A model generated the notes under the pieces. It was not told the origin of the DNA and did not search any database. It saw nothing but the letters and a program-made list of their open reading frames with translations. From Alteribacter populi (GTDB taxonomy: Bacteria; Bacillota; Bacilli; Bacillales; Salisediminibacteriaceae): a stretch of DNA of 64,000 nucleotides. The first letter of the stretch is position 1. Each line of letters opens with the position of its first letter. Made by a program: the position numbers and the translations under genes. Location of the stretch: positions 2,378,368 through 2,442,367 of the forward strand of contig NZ_KZ293963.1 in assembly GCF_002352765.1 (NCBI RefSeq), given 5' to 3'. Below, one piece after another: positions 49,178 through 57,312 of this stretch.

Positions 49178-50575
49178 CTATTGATCATAATGACCAATCG
49201 ATAAGTATTTCGTTTCTAAGTACGGCTCAATGCCTTCTGAACCACCTTCGCGACCAAGGCCACTTTCTTTCATTCCACCGAACGGAACATGTGCTCCAGA
49301 TGGTGCGCCATCATTCCAGCCAATGATTCCAAAGTCTAAATGATCATGGAGGTACGTTCCTACCTTATAATCATTGGTAAAGAAGTAAGCAGCAAGGCCA
49401 TATGGGGTACTGTTTGCAATGTCGACAGCCTCATCTAATTCTTTAAAAGTTGTAATAGGAACAATAGGACCAAACGTTTCCTCTTGCATGATGTTCATCG
49501 TCGTGTCCACATTCTTTAACACTGTAGGGTGAACAAAAAAGTAACCCTGTTCTTTATCAGCATTGTACTTATTTCCTAACAAAACCTCGGCACCTTTCTC
49601 GATGGCATCCTTTACTTGTGAAACGATTTTAAGAAAACCTTTTTCGTGAATAATTGGACCAATATCCGTTTCTTCATCCATACCATTACCGACCTTTAAC
49701 CTGTTGACTGCTTCCGTTAATTTTTCAGAAAAAACACCGACAATACTTTCATGAACAATTACACGGTTCGCACATACACACGTTTGACCAGCATTTCTAA
49801 ATTTAGAAAGAATCGTTTGCGTCACCGCAAAGTCAAGATCCGCATCTTCCGCGACAATCAAGGGCGCATGGCCACCTAACTCCATCGTAACGTGTTTAAC
49901 CGTATCTGCACTATTTCGAATTAAGGATTTCCCTACTGGTGTAGAGCCTGTAAACGTAATTTTCCGCACATACTCGCTATCCGTGAATAAGGCGCCAACT
50001 TCAGGTCCTTTTCCATTTACACATTGGATCGCGTCTTTTGGTATACCCACCTCATGCGCAAGCTCGATTAACTTCATTGTCGTCAGTGGCGTTTCTTCCG
50101 CAGGTTTAACGATGAATGCACATCCAGCTGCTAATGCTGGTGCTGCTTTTCTCGTCATCATCGCTGCCGGGAAGTTCCACGGAGTAATCGCTGCAACCAA
50201 TCCTATAGGTTGCTTAGTGACAACAATCCGTTTCGTTTCCGTAGAAGCCGGAATCGTACGTCCATAAATTCGGATTGCTTCTTCCGCGTACCAATCAATA
50301 TAACTCGTTGCGTAAGTGACTTCGCCCAATGACTCTTTTAAGGGCTTACCGTTTTCAATAGTCATCACTTCCGCTATTTCTTCTTTGTTCTCTTGGATGA
50401 TCTGTGACCAACCCTTTAACAGCTTAGAACGTGTATGAGCATTTAGTTTTGACCATTTTTTAAATGCACAATGCCCATTTTCTAAGGCTTGTTTAATTTC
50501 TTCTTTAGTGTTGTAATTCACTTTTTTTACAAGTTCTCCTGTAGCAGGATTCATTACTTTAAACTGAGTTGACAC
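49178..50575 (-). CDS. gabD: Succinate-semialdehyde dehydrogenase
   Basis: Aldehyde dehydrogenase of 465 residues that oxidises succinate semialdehyde to succinate with NAD(P)+. Catalytic motifs are intact: ITPWNFPAAMMTRKAAPALA, FTGSTPVGKSL, the Glu in MELGGHAPLIV (~235) and the Cys in RNAGQTCVCANR (~267). GTG 50575 is preferred, with AAAGGA 10 bases upstream; GTG 50584 overlaps that site. It follows gabT by about 20 bp and precedes the permease gene. Other semialdehyde substrates are possible. Confidence 0.93.
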   Translation of the reverse strand: MSTQFKVMNPATGELVKKVNYNTKEEIKQALENGHCAFKKWSKLNAHTRSKLLKGWSQIIQENKEEIAEVMTIENGKPLKESLGEVTYATSYIDWYAEEAIRIYGRTIPASTETKRIVVTKQPIGLVAAITPWNFPAAMMTRKAAPALAAGCAFIVKPAEETPLTTMKLIELAHEVGIPKDAIQCVNGKGPEVGALFTDSEYVRKITFTGSTPVGKSLIRNSADTVKHVTMELGGHAPLIVAEDADLDFAVTQTILSKFRNAGQTCVCANRVIVHESIVGVFSEKLTEAVNRLKVGNGMDEETDIGPIIHEKGFLKIVSQVKDAIEKGAEVLLGNKYNADKEQGYFFVHPTVLKNVDTTMNIMQEETFGPIVPITTFKELDEAVDIANSTPYGLAAYFFTNDYKVGTYLHDHLDFGIIGWNDGAPSGAHVPFGGMKESGLGREGGSEGIEPYLETKYLSIGHYDQ

Positions 50576-50595
50576 GCATACCACGTCCTTTGTAA

Positions 50596-51888
50596 TTATT
50601 CAAAAGCATTTTCCAGAATAGAGAGTCCTTTCGATAATTCCTCATCTGTTATGATTAACGGTGCTAAGAAGCGAATGACATTTCCCTTTAAACCAGAAGC
50701 GAGTAATAATAAACCGTTTTCATTTGCATATTTAATAATTTTAGCCGTTTTCTCTTTGTTAGGTGCTTTCTCAGTTCTATTCGTGACGATTTCAACGGCA
50801 ACCATGGCACCTAAACGACGAATCTCCCCCAGGAAGGCATGCTTTTCAGATAGTTCTTGTAACTTCATCTCCATTTTTTGCCCAAGGATCTCTGATTTTT
50901 TTAATAAACCTTCTTCCTCGATAATGTCTAATACAGCTAACGCAGTAGCACATGCTACTGGATTACCAGAAAAAGTACCACCTAATTCACCTGGCTCTGC
51001 TGCATTTAAAATTTCCTTTTTACCGACAACTCCACTTAAAGGTAAGCCAGCAGCTAATGATTTGGAGACTGTCATCAAGTCAGGAACAACATCAAAGTGT
51101 TCTATAGCAAACAACTTTCCAGTACGACCAAATCCTGTTTGAATTTCATCTGCTACAAATACAATCCCATGCTTCTTACAGAATGAGGCTACAAACTGAA
51201 CGAACTTTTTTGGAGGAATGATAAAACCACCTTCACCTTGAACAGGTTCCATCACCACACAAGCCACTGTTTCTGGAGCTACCGTGGCAATAAAGAAGTC
51301 CTTAAACTCTTCAATCTTTTGATTCACATAGTCCTCATCAGAAACATGATCATCTTTGTGATACATGTAAGGATATGGCGCTTGATAAATCTCAGGTGCA
51401 AATGGGCCAAATCCAAATTTGTATGGTTTGACCTTACTTGTCATCCCCATTGTCAAATTCGTCCTTCCATGAAACCCACGAGTAAACGTAACCACTGCCT
51501 GCCTTTTCGTATATCGACGAGAGGCCTTAACCGCATTTTCAACTGCTTCTGCTCCTGAATTTAAGAGTATGGTTTGTTTATCAAAAGTACCAGGAGTAAC
51601 TTCGCTTAATTTTTCCGCAAGATTGATGTATCCTTCATACATCATCACGTTAAAACCAGGATGCAAAAACTTCTCCACCTGCTTTGTGGCCGCTTCCGTT
51701 ATTTTAGGGTGACTATGCCCAACATTCAATGTTCCAATCGCACCAGCAAAATCTATCCATTCATTATTATTCATATCGGTAATCGTAGCACCAGAAGCAT
51801 ATTGAGCAATATTTAAGTTCCCATTACTAACACCCTTTGGTACATATTTTGCTCGTTTATATTGTAAATCCTCGGTTTTTCCCATCAT
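50596..51888 (-). CDS. gabT: 4-aminobutyrate aminotransferase
   Basis: PLP-dependent class III aminotransferase of 430 residues converting GABA and 2-oxoglutarate to succinate semialdehyde and glutamate. It has GAEAVENAVKASRRYTKR, FHGRTNLTMGMTSK, VFVADEIQTGFGRTGK, and the PLP Lys in LMTVSKSLAAGLPLSG (~274). GAGGG lies just before two consecutive ATG codons. First gene of gabT-gabD-permease, it is divergent from the GabR-like regulator with overlapping promoters. Confidence 0.94.
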   Translation of the reverse strand: MMGKTEDLQYKRAKYVPKGVSNGNLNIAQYASGATITDMNNNEWIDFAGAIGTLNVGHSHPKITEAATKQVEKFLHPGFNVMMYEGYINLAEKLSEVTPGTFDKQTILLNSGAEAVENAVKASRRYTKRQAVVTFTRGFHGRTNLTMGMTSKVKPYKFGFGPFAPEIYQAPYPYMYHKDDHVSDEDYVNQKIEEFKDFFIATVAPETVACVVMEPVQGEGGFIIPPKKFVQFVASFCKKHGIVFVADEIQTGFGRTGKLFAIEHFDVVPDLMTVSKSLAAGLPLSGVVGKKEILNAAEPGELGGTFSGNPVACATALAVLDIIEEEGLLKKSEILGQKMEMKLQELSEKHAFLGEIRRLGAMVAVEIVTNRTEKAPNKEKTAKIIKYANENGLLLLASGLKGNVIRFLAPLIITDEELSKGLSILENAFE

Positions 51889-51910
51889 TAATCCCTCACT
51901 TTCTAATATG

Positions 51911-51951
51911 TAGACTATTATGACAATTCATTGGTACAATGAAAAGTACCA
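51911..51951. promoter_or_regulatory. Overlapping gabR/gabT promoters with inverted-repeat operator
   Basis: Plus strand: TAGACT (51911), 18 bases, TACAAT (51935-51940) toward the regulator. Minus strand: TTTTCA (51945-51940), 17 bases, CATAAT (51922-51917) toward gabT. The inverted repeat TGGTAC (51932) / GTACCA (51946) covers the regulator -10 and the gabT -35, so one bound protein would affect both. Confidence 0.6.
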
Positions 51952-51991
51952 GATTTCGTTTTTATTAGGGACCAGTTGAAAGGAGTAGCTC

Positions 51992-53407
51992 ATGATTTTT
52001 CTTAAAATTGTTAAAAAAGGACATTCAAAACATATCTATCAACAGATTTACGAGGAATTAAAAAAATCTATCTTAGAACGAAAAATAACGGTGAATGAGA
52101 AGTTACCTTCTAAAAGAAATTTAGCTGAGCAATTAAATGTAAGTGTTAATTCGGTTTCAAATGCCTATGAACAGCTCTTAGCAGAAGGATACATTTACAC
52201 CATTGAAAGAAAAGGATATTTCGTAGAAAATATAACGCAATATATTGATCAACATGAAGCAAGGGCTGTTAATTTCCCCATTGATTTAAAAGAACAACAT
52301 CATGATAAAGGGGGATGGCTTTCCCTGTCACATATGACTTCCGATATTTCTATGTTTCCATTTAAAAAATGGCTGAAGTGTCAAAATGAAGCAATAAAAA
52401 ACCATAGACAGGAGCTTTCAGAAATCACCAGTCCCCAAGGACCATACATCGTAAGAAAAACAATTTCTCGTATGATTGCGTTAACCCGCGGTGTGAAATG
52501 TGAACCGGAACAAATTATCATTGGGGGAGGAACTCAACCGTTAGTACGCCAATTCATGACACTACTAAAAGGGAATACGAAAGTTGCCATCGAAAACCCT
52601 GGTTATTCTCGTATACATGCCTTACTAAAAAGCATGAAATTTGATGTTGCCCCCATTAATCTCGATAAAAAAGGGATAGATATGAAAGAAATTGAATCTA
52701 TTAACCCTAAAATATTATTTATCACTCCCTCTCACCAATTCCCAACTGGTATCATTATGCCAATCTCAAGGCGGATAGAATTATTGAACTGGGCTGCTCA
52801 TTCTAATGACCGTTATATTGTAGAGGATGACTATGATAGTGAATTTAAATATGGAACAGATAATATTCCATCTTTACAAAGCCTGGATCGACATCATCGA
52901 GTCATTTATACGGGTACTTTCTCAAAGACACTCCTACCCAGTTTCAGAATCAGTTACATTGTCTTACCTCCTAAACTCTTAAGAGAGTATAGGAACTTTT
53001 ATTCTAACTGGATCCAAGGTAGTAATTCATTCAGTCTTTTTACACTGCATTACTTTATCGAGAGTGGCGAATACGAAAGACATATCAAGCGGATGAATCA
53101 TCATTATGAAATGAAACGTAAACTGTTAATTAAACAGCTTCAAGCAACCTTTAAGGATGATATAGAAATTAAAAATGTTCCAGCAGGTCTTCATTTTCTT
53201 GCACACTTTAAAAAAAATAAAAGGTATGAAGACATTAACGAAAAAGCAAAGCAAGAAAAATTGGAGATCTATTCTATCGAACGATTTAATTTAGATAGTA
53301 AATATAAGAAAGATGAAACGAGTATCAGTCTTGTAATGGGATTTGCAACAATTAAAACGGAGGAGATACCTGAGGCAGTGAATAGGTTGTATCGAATAAT
53401 AAATTGA
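51992..53407 (+). CDS. gabR: MocR/GabR-family PLP-dependent regulator
   Basis: Fusion regulator of 471 residues. The N-terminal GntR winged helix covers residues ~12-80 (HIYQQIYEELKKSILERKI; LPSKRNLAEQLNVSVNSVS), followed by a class I aminotransferase-like domain. The PLP-binding Lys lies in GTFSKTLLPSFRISYIVLPP (~312), and the upstream YIVEDDYDSEFKY carries the PLP-contacting Asp and Tyr. AAAGGAG precedes the ATG. As in B. subtilis it is divergent from gabT, and it likely activates gabT-gabD in response to GABA plus PLP while repressing itself. Confidence 0.93.
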   Translation: MIFLKIVKKGHSKHIYQQIYEELKKSILERKITVNEKLPSKRNLAEQLNVSVNSVSNAYEQLLAEGYIYTIERKGYFVENITQYIDQHEARAVNFPIDLKEQHHDKGGWLSLSHMTSDISMFPFKKWLKCQNEAIKNHRQELSEITSPQGPYIVRKTISRMIALTRGVKCEPEQIIIGGGTQPLVRQFMTLLKGNTKVAIENPGYSRIHALLKSMKFDVAPINLDKKGIDMKEIESINPKILFITPSHQFPTGIIMPISRRIELLNWAAHSNDRYIVEDDYDSEFKYGTDNIPSLQSLDRHHRVIYTGTFSKTLLPSFRISYIVLPPKLLREYRNFYSNWIQGSNSFSLFTLHYFIESGEYERHIKRMNHHYEMKRKLLIKQLQATFKDDIEIKNVPAGLHFLAHFKKNKRYEDINEKAKQEKLEIYSIERFNLDSKYKKDETSISLVMGFATIKTEEIPEAVNRLYRIIN

Positions 53408-53562
53408 GGATAAATTGTTTTACAGTTAATGGACGCACTTGTTTAAAATTGCACCTTTCTTAGTGATCGGACCATGATTGTGGAGTATCGATTTATAATT
53501 AGGATTTCTAAATAATGTGGTATTCCTTCACTTTTCACTTGATAGGAAGCATCAAATACAAG

Positions 53563-53614
53563 TGTGCCTGACCCCCACCGCGGTACAGCATTAACGCAGT
53601 GGGGGTCAGGCACC
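53563..53614 (+). repeat. REP palindrome (copy 13)
   Basis: Ends GTGTGCC and GGCACC, inner sequence CCACCGCGGTACAGCATTAA. It lies in the gap between gabR and the VanZ-like gene, about 155 bp beyond the gabR stop. Confidence 0.93.
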
Positions 53615-53650
53615 AACATGTTTCTATGAAATACCAGATTATTTTTTAAT

Positions 53651-53670
53651 TTAAACAAACGTTTATTTAA
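53651..53670. promoter_or_regulatory. AAACGTTT-type palindrome
   Basis: TTAAACAAACGTTTATTTAA, identical over 20 bases to the site at 18567. It is followed by AAATATAGGAAAATGTAACT, which resembles the flank of the site at 54831. It is 36 bp from a REP copy. Confidence 0.45.
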
Positions 53671-53878
53671 ATATAGGAAAATGTAACTAGGTGTTGATTT
53701 ATGTCTAAAACGCTTAAAAAGTATTGGGAAAATGCACTATCTTACTGCAACAGCAACCAAAATGAAGGGTGGTTGTTTAACATATCATGACAAGCACTTG
53801 TAAACCACCAAAAGGGATCCACTACTTTTAATGAAACTAAGCTTTGGTGCTGAAAAGTGTATGTCCGAATCGAACAAG
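53671..53878. other. Intergenic region with a 29-codon ORF
   Basis: The only reading frame of note is 53701-53790 (MSKTLKKYWENALSYCNSNQ...). It has AGGTG about 9 bases upstream and the palindrome before it. It may be a leader peptide, the start of a lost gene, or chance. No other gene seen. Confidence 0.25.
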
Positions 53879-54673
53879 TCACCTTTTCCTAAACCACTCT
53901 GAAATCCAATTCTTCACGAAAGCCATGCTCGCCCCAAATACACCTCCAACCGTATCTAAAATGACATCTTCAACCAAAGCTGAGCGCGATGGAATAAAAG
54001 ATTGGCGATATTCATCCAGGGCTCCATAAAGCAATACGAATAGTACAGAAAGTATAAAAGATACAGTAACCTTGCGACTTACTTTAAAGATCGCCAAGTA
54101 TAAGAAAAAGCCTAGTAGTCCAAATAGAAAAAAGTGCGCAAATTTGCGGAGTAGAAATTCAATTAACCCGTTGACTCCCCAGCTTTGTACATTAACCTCA
54201 TGCCCGGCGTACATAAAGTCGATCCTATTTAGAATTCCTCTTAAGTGATCAAAGGAGGCTTGACTTCTAATCATGTCAATGATCGCTTCACTTTTTATAA
54301 AGAACAGGAAAATAGCAAAAAAAGTGAAGAGGACGCATGTATAAATAATAGATTTGATAACCTTTTTCAATCTTGAATCAGAGGACCTGAATAAACGGTA
54401 GAAAACCAAAGCTACGCTAGCAGCAAAAACAAAAACACTACCCAGGACTATCGACGTATGGTCTTTGGCAAAGGTAATTACCCTCTCCAGGTAACCATCA
54501 AGCCTTTGGATAACTGCCCCTGCCACTTCCCTCAAACTGTTTTCATCAGAGATTTCGCTTATTATCGGACTCAAATCTTGCTGTTCTGAAGATTGAGAAG
54601 AAGCAATGAAAATTGTCCCCATGACAAGAATGATCGGTATTATGTTGAAAAATACAATATTTTTCTTTGTCAT
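53879..54673 (-). CDS. VanZ-family membrane protein
   Basis: Integral membrane protein of 264 residues with about six spans. The C-terminal VanZ-like domain reads KFAHFFLFGLLGFFLYL, then GALDEYRQSFIPSRSALVED and TVGGVFGASMAF. The family is named after a teicoplanin-resistance protein, but most chromosomal members have no known role. The N-terminal half (IFIASSQSSEQQDL...) is an extracytoplasmic loop between the first two spans. AAGGAGAG precedes the ATG. It is a single gene. Confidence 0.88.
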   Translation of the reverse strand: MTKKNIVFFNIIPIILVMGTIFIASSQSSEQQDLSPIISEISDENSLREVAGAVIQRLDGYLERVITFAKDHTSIVLGSVFVFAASVALVFYRLFRSSDSRLKKVIKSIIYTCVLFTFFAIFLFFIKSEAIIDMIRSQASFDHLRGILNRIDFMYAGHEVNVQSWGVNGLIEFLLRKFAHFFLFGLLGFFLYLAIFKVSRKVTVSFILSVLFVLLYGALDEYRQSFIPSRSALVEDVILDTVGGVFGASMAFVKNWISEWFRKR

Positions 54674-54761
54674 ATTCTCTCCTTAAAATACGCCAGTCAA
54701 CGTTTTTTTAAGACTCTTCCACATTCTATTTATCTATCATTATACTATATTCCACTTAAAG

Positions 54762-54812
54762 GTGCCTGACCCCCACCGCGGTACAGCATTAACTCAGTGG
54801 GGGTCAGGCACC
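54762..54812 (+). repeat. REP palindrome (copy 14)
   Basis: Ends GGTGCC and GGCACC, inner ACCGCGGTACAGCATTAACT. Most similar to copy 13, 1.2 kb away on the other side of the VanZ-like gene. Confidence 0.93.
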
Positions 54813-54830
54813 TTTCGATATTCTTCTCAC

Positions 54831-54850
54831 TTTAAATAAACGTTTAATTA
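54831..54850. promoter_or_regulatory. AAACGTTT-type palindrome
   Basis: TTTAAATAAACGTTTAATTA, third copy of the palindrome, 18 bp from a REP. Downstream TTATAATGTAAAAAGATGTA resembles a -10 region and the flank at 53671. Confidence 0.45.
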
Positions 54851-54910
54851 GATTACTTATAATGTAAAAAGATGTAACGTGGTGGTAAACAAACACCTTC
54901 CTTGAAAAAA

Positions 54911-54950
54911 GATGCCCTCCCCCATCGCGTTAACGCGTTGGATGAGGTCA
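54911..54950. repeat. Degraded REP-like palindrome
   Basis: GATGCCCTCCCCCATCGCGT and the matching right half ACGCGTTGGATGAGGTCA keep the general plan of the family but with many changes. Possibly an old copy. Confidence 0.35.
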
Positions 54951-54966
54951 CGCGATATCCAGGACC

Positions 54967-57075
54967 CTACAGGTACCCTTCAAAAGATAAATGGAACCGG
55001 AACTTTGCATCATCTCCATACCACATCGGAAAGTTTGTACCCCAAATGTTATTGTGCAGGTTAAAGTGCATTCCTCCGTCTAAAGGGGCAAAGTTATTGT
55101 CAAATCGAAGCAATTTTCGTTCCCCGGGACATATTAGAGCAGCATCAAGAGTATCCATTTCAATCTTGCCTTCTGTTCCCTTATATAATACCCCCTTATC
55201 CACTGCATGTAAGTTACGGTTTCCGTCTTTTACTACATTTAGTGGTGAAACATAGGAACCGAGCTTATGAAGCCTCCATTGATTAGAATTGTCGACAATC
55301 GGGTTAAATGAAAACCAGCTTGCTTCAGGTAACCTGTTAGCTTCTTTATTCTCCCAATACAGAACAACTTTAATATCATCATTCAACTTACTAAATGAGT
55401 ATTCAATAACGACCTTCTCAGGCGCTCCATAATGATGTATAGCAAACTCAGGTATAACCATATTTACTTGAACAAGATCTTCTTCAGAACCTCTTATCAA
55501 TTGAAGCGATTGTACACCAGGTTCGTAGAGATGATGCTCTGGAGTCGGCTCAGAATATTCAAATCCCGGCTTTCCAAAGTCTGAATCTGCCCAAGGATGA
55601 GTTTGTTTTAGGTTACTCATATAATGCTTAAACCAATGATGATAATTTTCAGGTCCGAATGTTTCATAGGAAAAAAGCCCAAGTACATGTTGATTATCTG
55701 CCCATAGTTTCCCTTTACTATCTCGCAATAAATTAATAGAGCCATTACAATCAAAAGAAACTTCGAAGTTCCCCAATTGATACTTTTCTCTAATATTTAA
55801 TGCTTCGCTATCATCCAGTTTTTTTGGGCCTTCTTTTATACTTACTAAAGCCTTTTCCAGCTCTGACTGCTTTTCCTCTTCTAATGCAGCCATTGCTTTG
55901 TTCACATATTCTCTTTGTTCACTCCATGATCTCTCAAATAATTTATAACTATAATTTTTTTCCTTTTTACAGAAAAGTTCTTTGGAGTTTTCATCCATTT
56001 CATCCATGGCGAAAGCTCCTATGTACCCGTATTTATCAAGAATCATATTATTGTCAAAACTGCTTTTTGTTCTCGCTTTTACAAAGTCAGGCTTTGAATA
56101 ATTCGTGAAATCAGGTAAATATTTCTTCAAGTCCATACCCCACGTATGTTCAGCAATCAATGCTAAGTTTTCACTTACCTTTTCGTATTCTTCTGTACCT
56201 TGAACAAGTTTACCTTCACAAATCCACCGGGATCGTAATCGAATACATTCACGATAGCTCGCCAGTTTATACGGATCCGTTCCTACCCCGTGAATCCAGG
56301 TATCACCGATTTCTTCTGTAACAACAGGTAATTTGTCTTTCACCTTGAGCAATTTTCTTGCAAAAGCATCCATTGTAGATGCTTGAATTTTAGCACCCGG
56401 AAATCTTTTTGCTAGATCTTCAAATTGCTTTCGAATATCATCTGGTGAAGAGGGGCCACAGTTATCACCTGTGTGAGCAAAAACTAAAGCATCTTCTAAA
56501 CCATCCACCTGAACGACTTCTCCGTAATTACCCGCATAGTTTACAATGACTTCTGATCCGCAATCTGCTCTCCAGAGAAATAATTTTGGGACATTTGGAA
56601 CTTTAGATGCCGGGTTGACACCGAGGTGTAAATATTCAATTCCGTGCTGTGCCAAGTATGGAACCATAGAAATTGTATGCCCCGGAACATCCGTCATCTT
56701 TGCAGTAATCGTTGATCTATTAAATTTTTCGTCAAGCTTTTCAGAAATAGATAAGCTATACTCCAATAATTCTGGATTAAGCAGTTCGGTGTGAGTGGTA
56801 AATGGGAGTCCATGCCAAGCAATATGACAATTCTTAATTGCTTGAACCATTTTTTCTCGTTTTTCTATAGTAGCAACCTTCAAATAGTGGCTTATAAGCC
56901 AAGAACCCGTCGTCCACAAAAATCTCTCACTACCACCAGCGGCGTCTAATTCCTCAGCAAGCGTAATTGCCTTTGGAATGTATAAATTAACATATTGATC
57001 AATGACATTTTCAGCAAGGTCTGTAAAACCTATATCCAAATGTGTTTTAAAAATCACATGTACATTCCGAATCAT
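54967..57075 (-). CDS. DUF5054 protein, GH38-like fold predicted
   Basis: Cytoplasmic protein of 702 residues with no signal peptide. The family is uncharacterised, but three segments recall GH38/57 alpha-mannosidase sites: THLDIGFTDL (residues 11-20, like the metal-binding HxD), MTDVPGHTIS (D129, like the nucleophile motif DPFGHS) and LIAEHTWGMDLK (~330). The C-terminal half is beta-rich (HHWFKHYMSNLKQTHPW; LLRFDNNFAPLDGGMHFNLH). ATG 57075 is used since AAAGGAG lies 10 bases upstream; TTG 57081 is an alternative. It lies about 230 bp behind iolE on the same strand and may belong to the inositol transcript. A glycosidase acting on an inositol-containing glycoside is possible but unproven. Confidence 0.8.
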   Translation of the reverse strand: MIRNVHVIFKTHLDIGFTDLAENVIDQYVNLYIPKAITLAEELDAAGGSERFLWTTGSWLISHYLKVATIEKREKMVQAIKNCHIAWHGLPFTTHTELLNPELLEYSLSISEKLDEKFNRSTITAKMTDVPGHTISMVPYLAQHGIEYLHLGVNPASKVPNVPKLFLWRADCGSEVIVNYAGNYGEVVQVDGLEDALVFAHTGDNCGPSSPDDIRKQFEDLAKRFPGAKIQASTMDAFARKLLKVKDKLPVVTEEIGDTWIHGVGTDPYKLASYRECIRLRSRWICEGKLVQGTEEYEKVSENLALIAEHTWGMDLKKYLPDFTNYSKPDFVKARTKSSFDNNMILDKYGYIGAFAMDEMDENSKELFCKKEKNYSYKLFERSWSEQREYVNKAMAALEEEKQSELEKALVSIKEGPKKLDDSEALNIREKYQLGNFEVSFDCNGSINLLRDSKGKLWADNQHVLGLFSYETFGPENYHHWFKHYMSNLKQTHPWADSDFGKPGFEYSEPTPEHHLYEPGVQSLQLIRGSEEDLVQVNMVIPEFAIHHYGAPEKVVIEYSFSKLNDDIKVVLYWENKEANRLPEASWFSFNPIVDNSNQWRLHKLGSYVSPLNVVKDGNRNLHAVDKGVLYKGTEGKIEMDTLDAALICPGERKLLRFDNNFAPLDGGMHFNLHNNIWGTNFPMWYGDDAKFRFHLSFEGYL

Positions 57076-57312
57076 CTGCAAAATTCTCCTTTATCTATAA
57101 TAGTTAACGTTGCATTATCCACCTCTTCTTTTATCTTTCGGAGTTAAATCTATTTGAATGAATTTAATAAATCTCTTCCTAAGTCCCAGGGGGATCTAAA
57201 GCGTCAAAAAGGATCGCCTCCCCAAAGAAAACAAAAGAAATCAACCCGAATCTAATGAAATCCTGATAAAACTCAACCCCAGAGTACATGAGGGTGATAT
57301 AGTAAAAAATGT

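Noticed and set aside
8..54812. Repeated palindromes considered as a CRISPR array
   Set aside because: Copies are kilobases apart, lie in separate intergenic spaces, and have no regular spacers or cas genes; they behave as REP-type elements.
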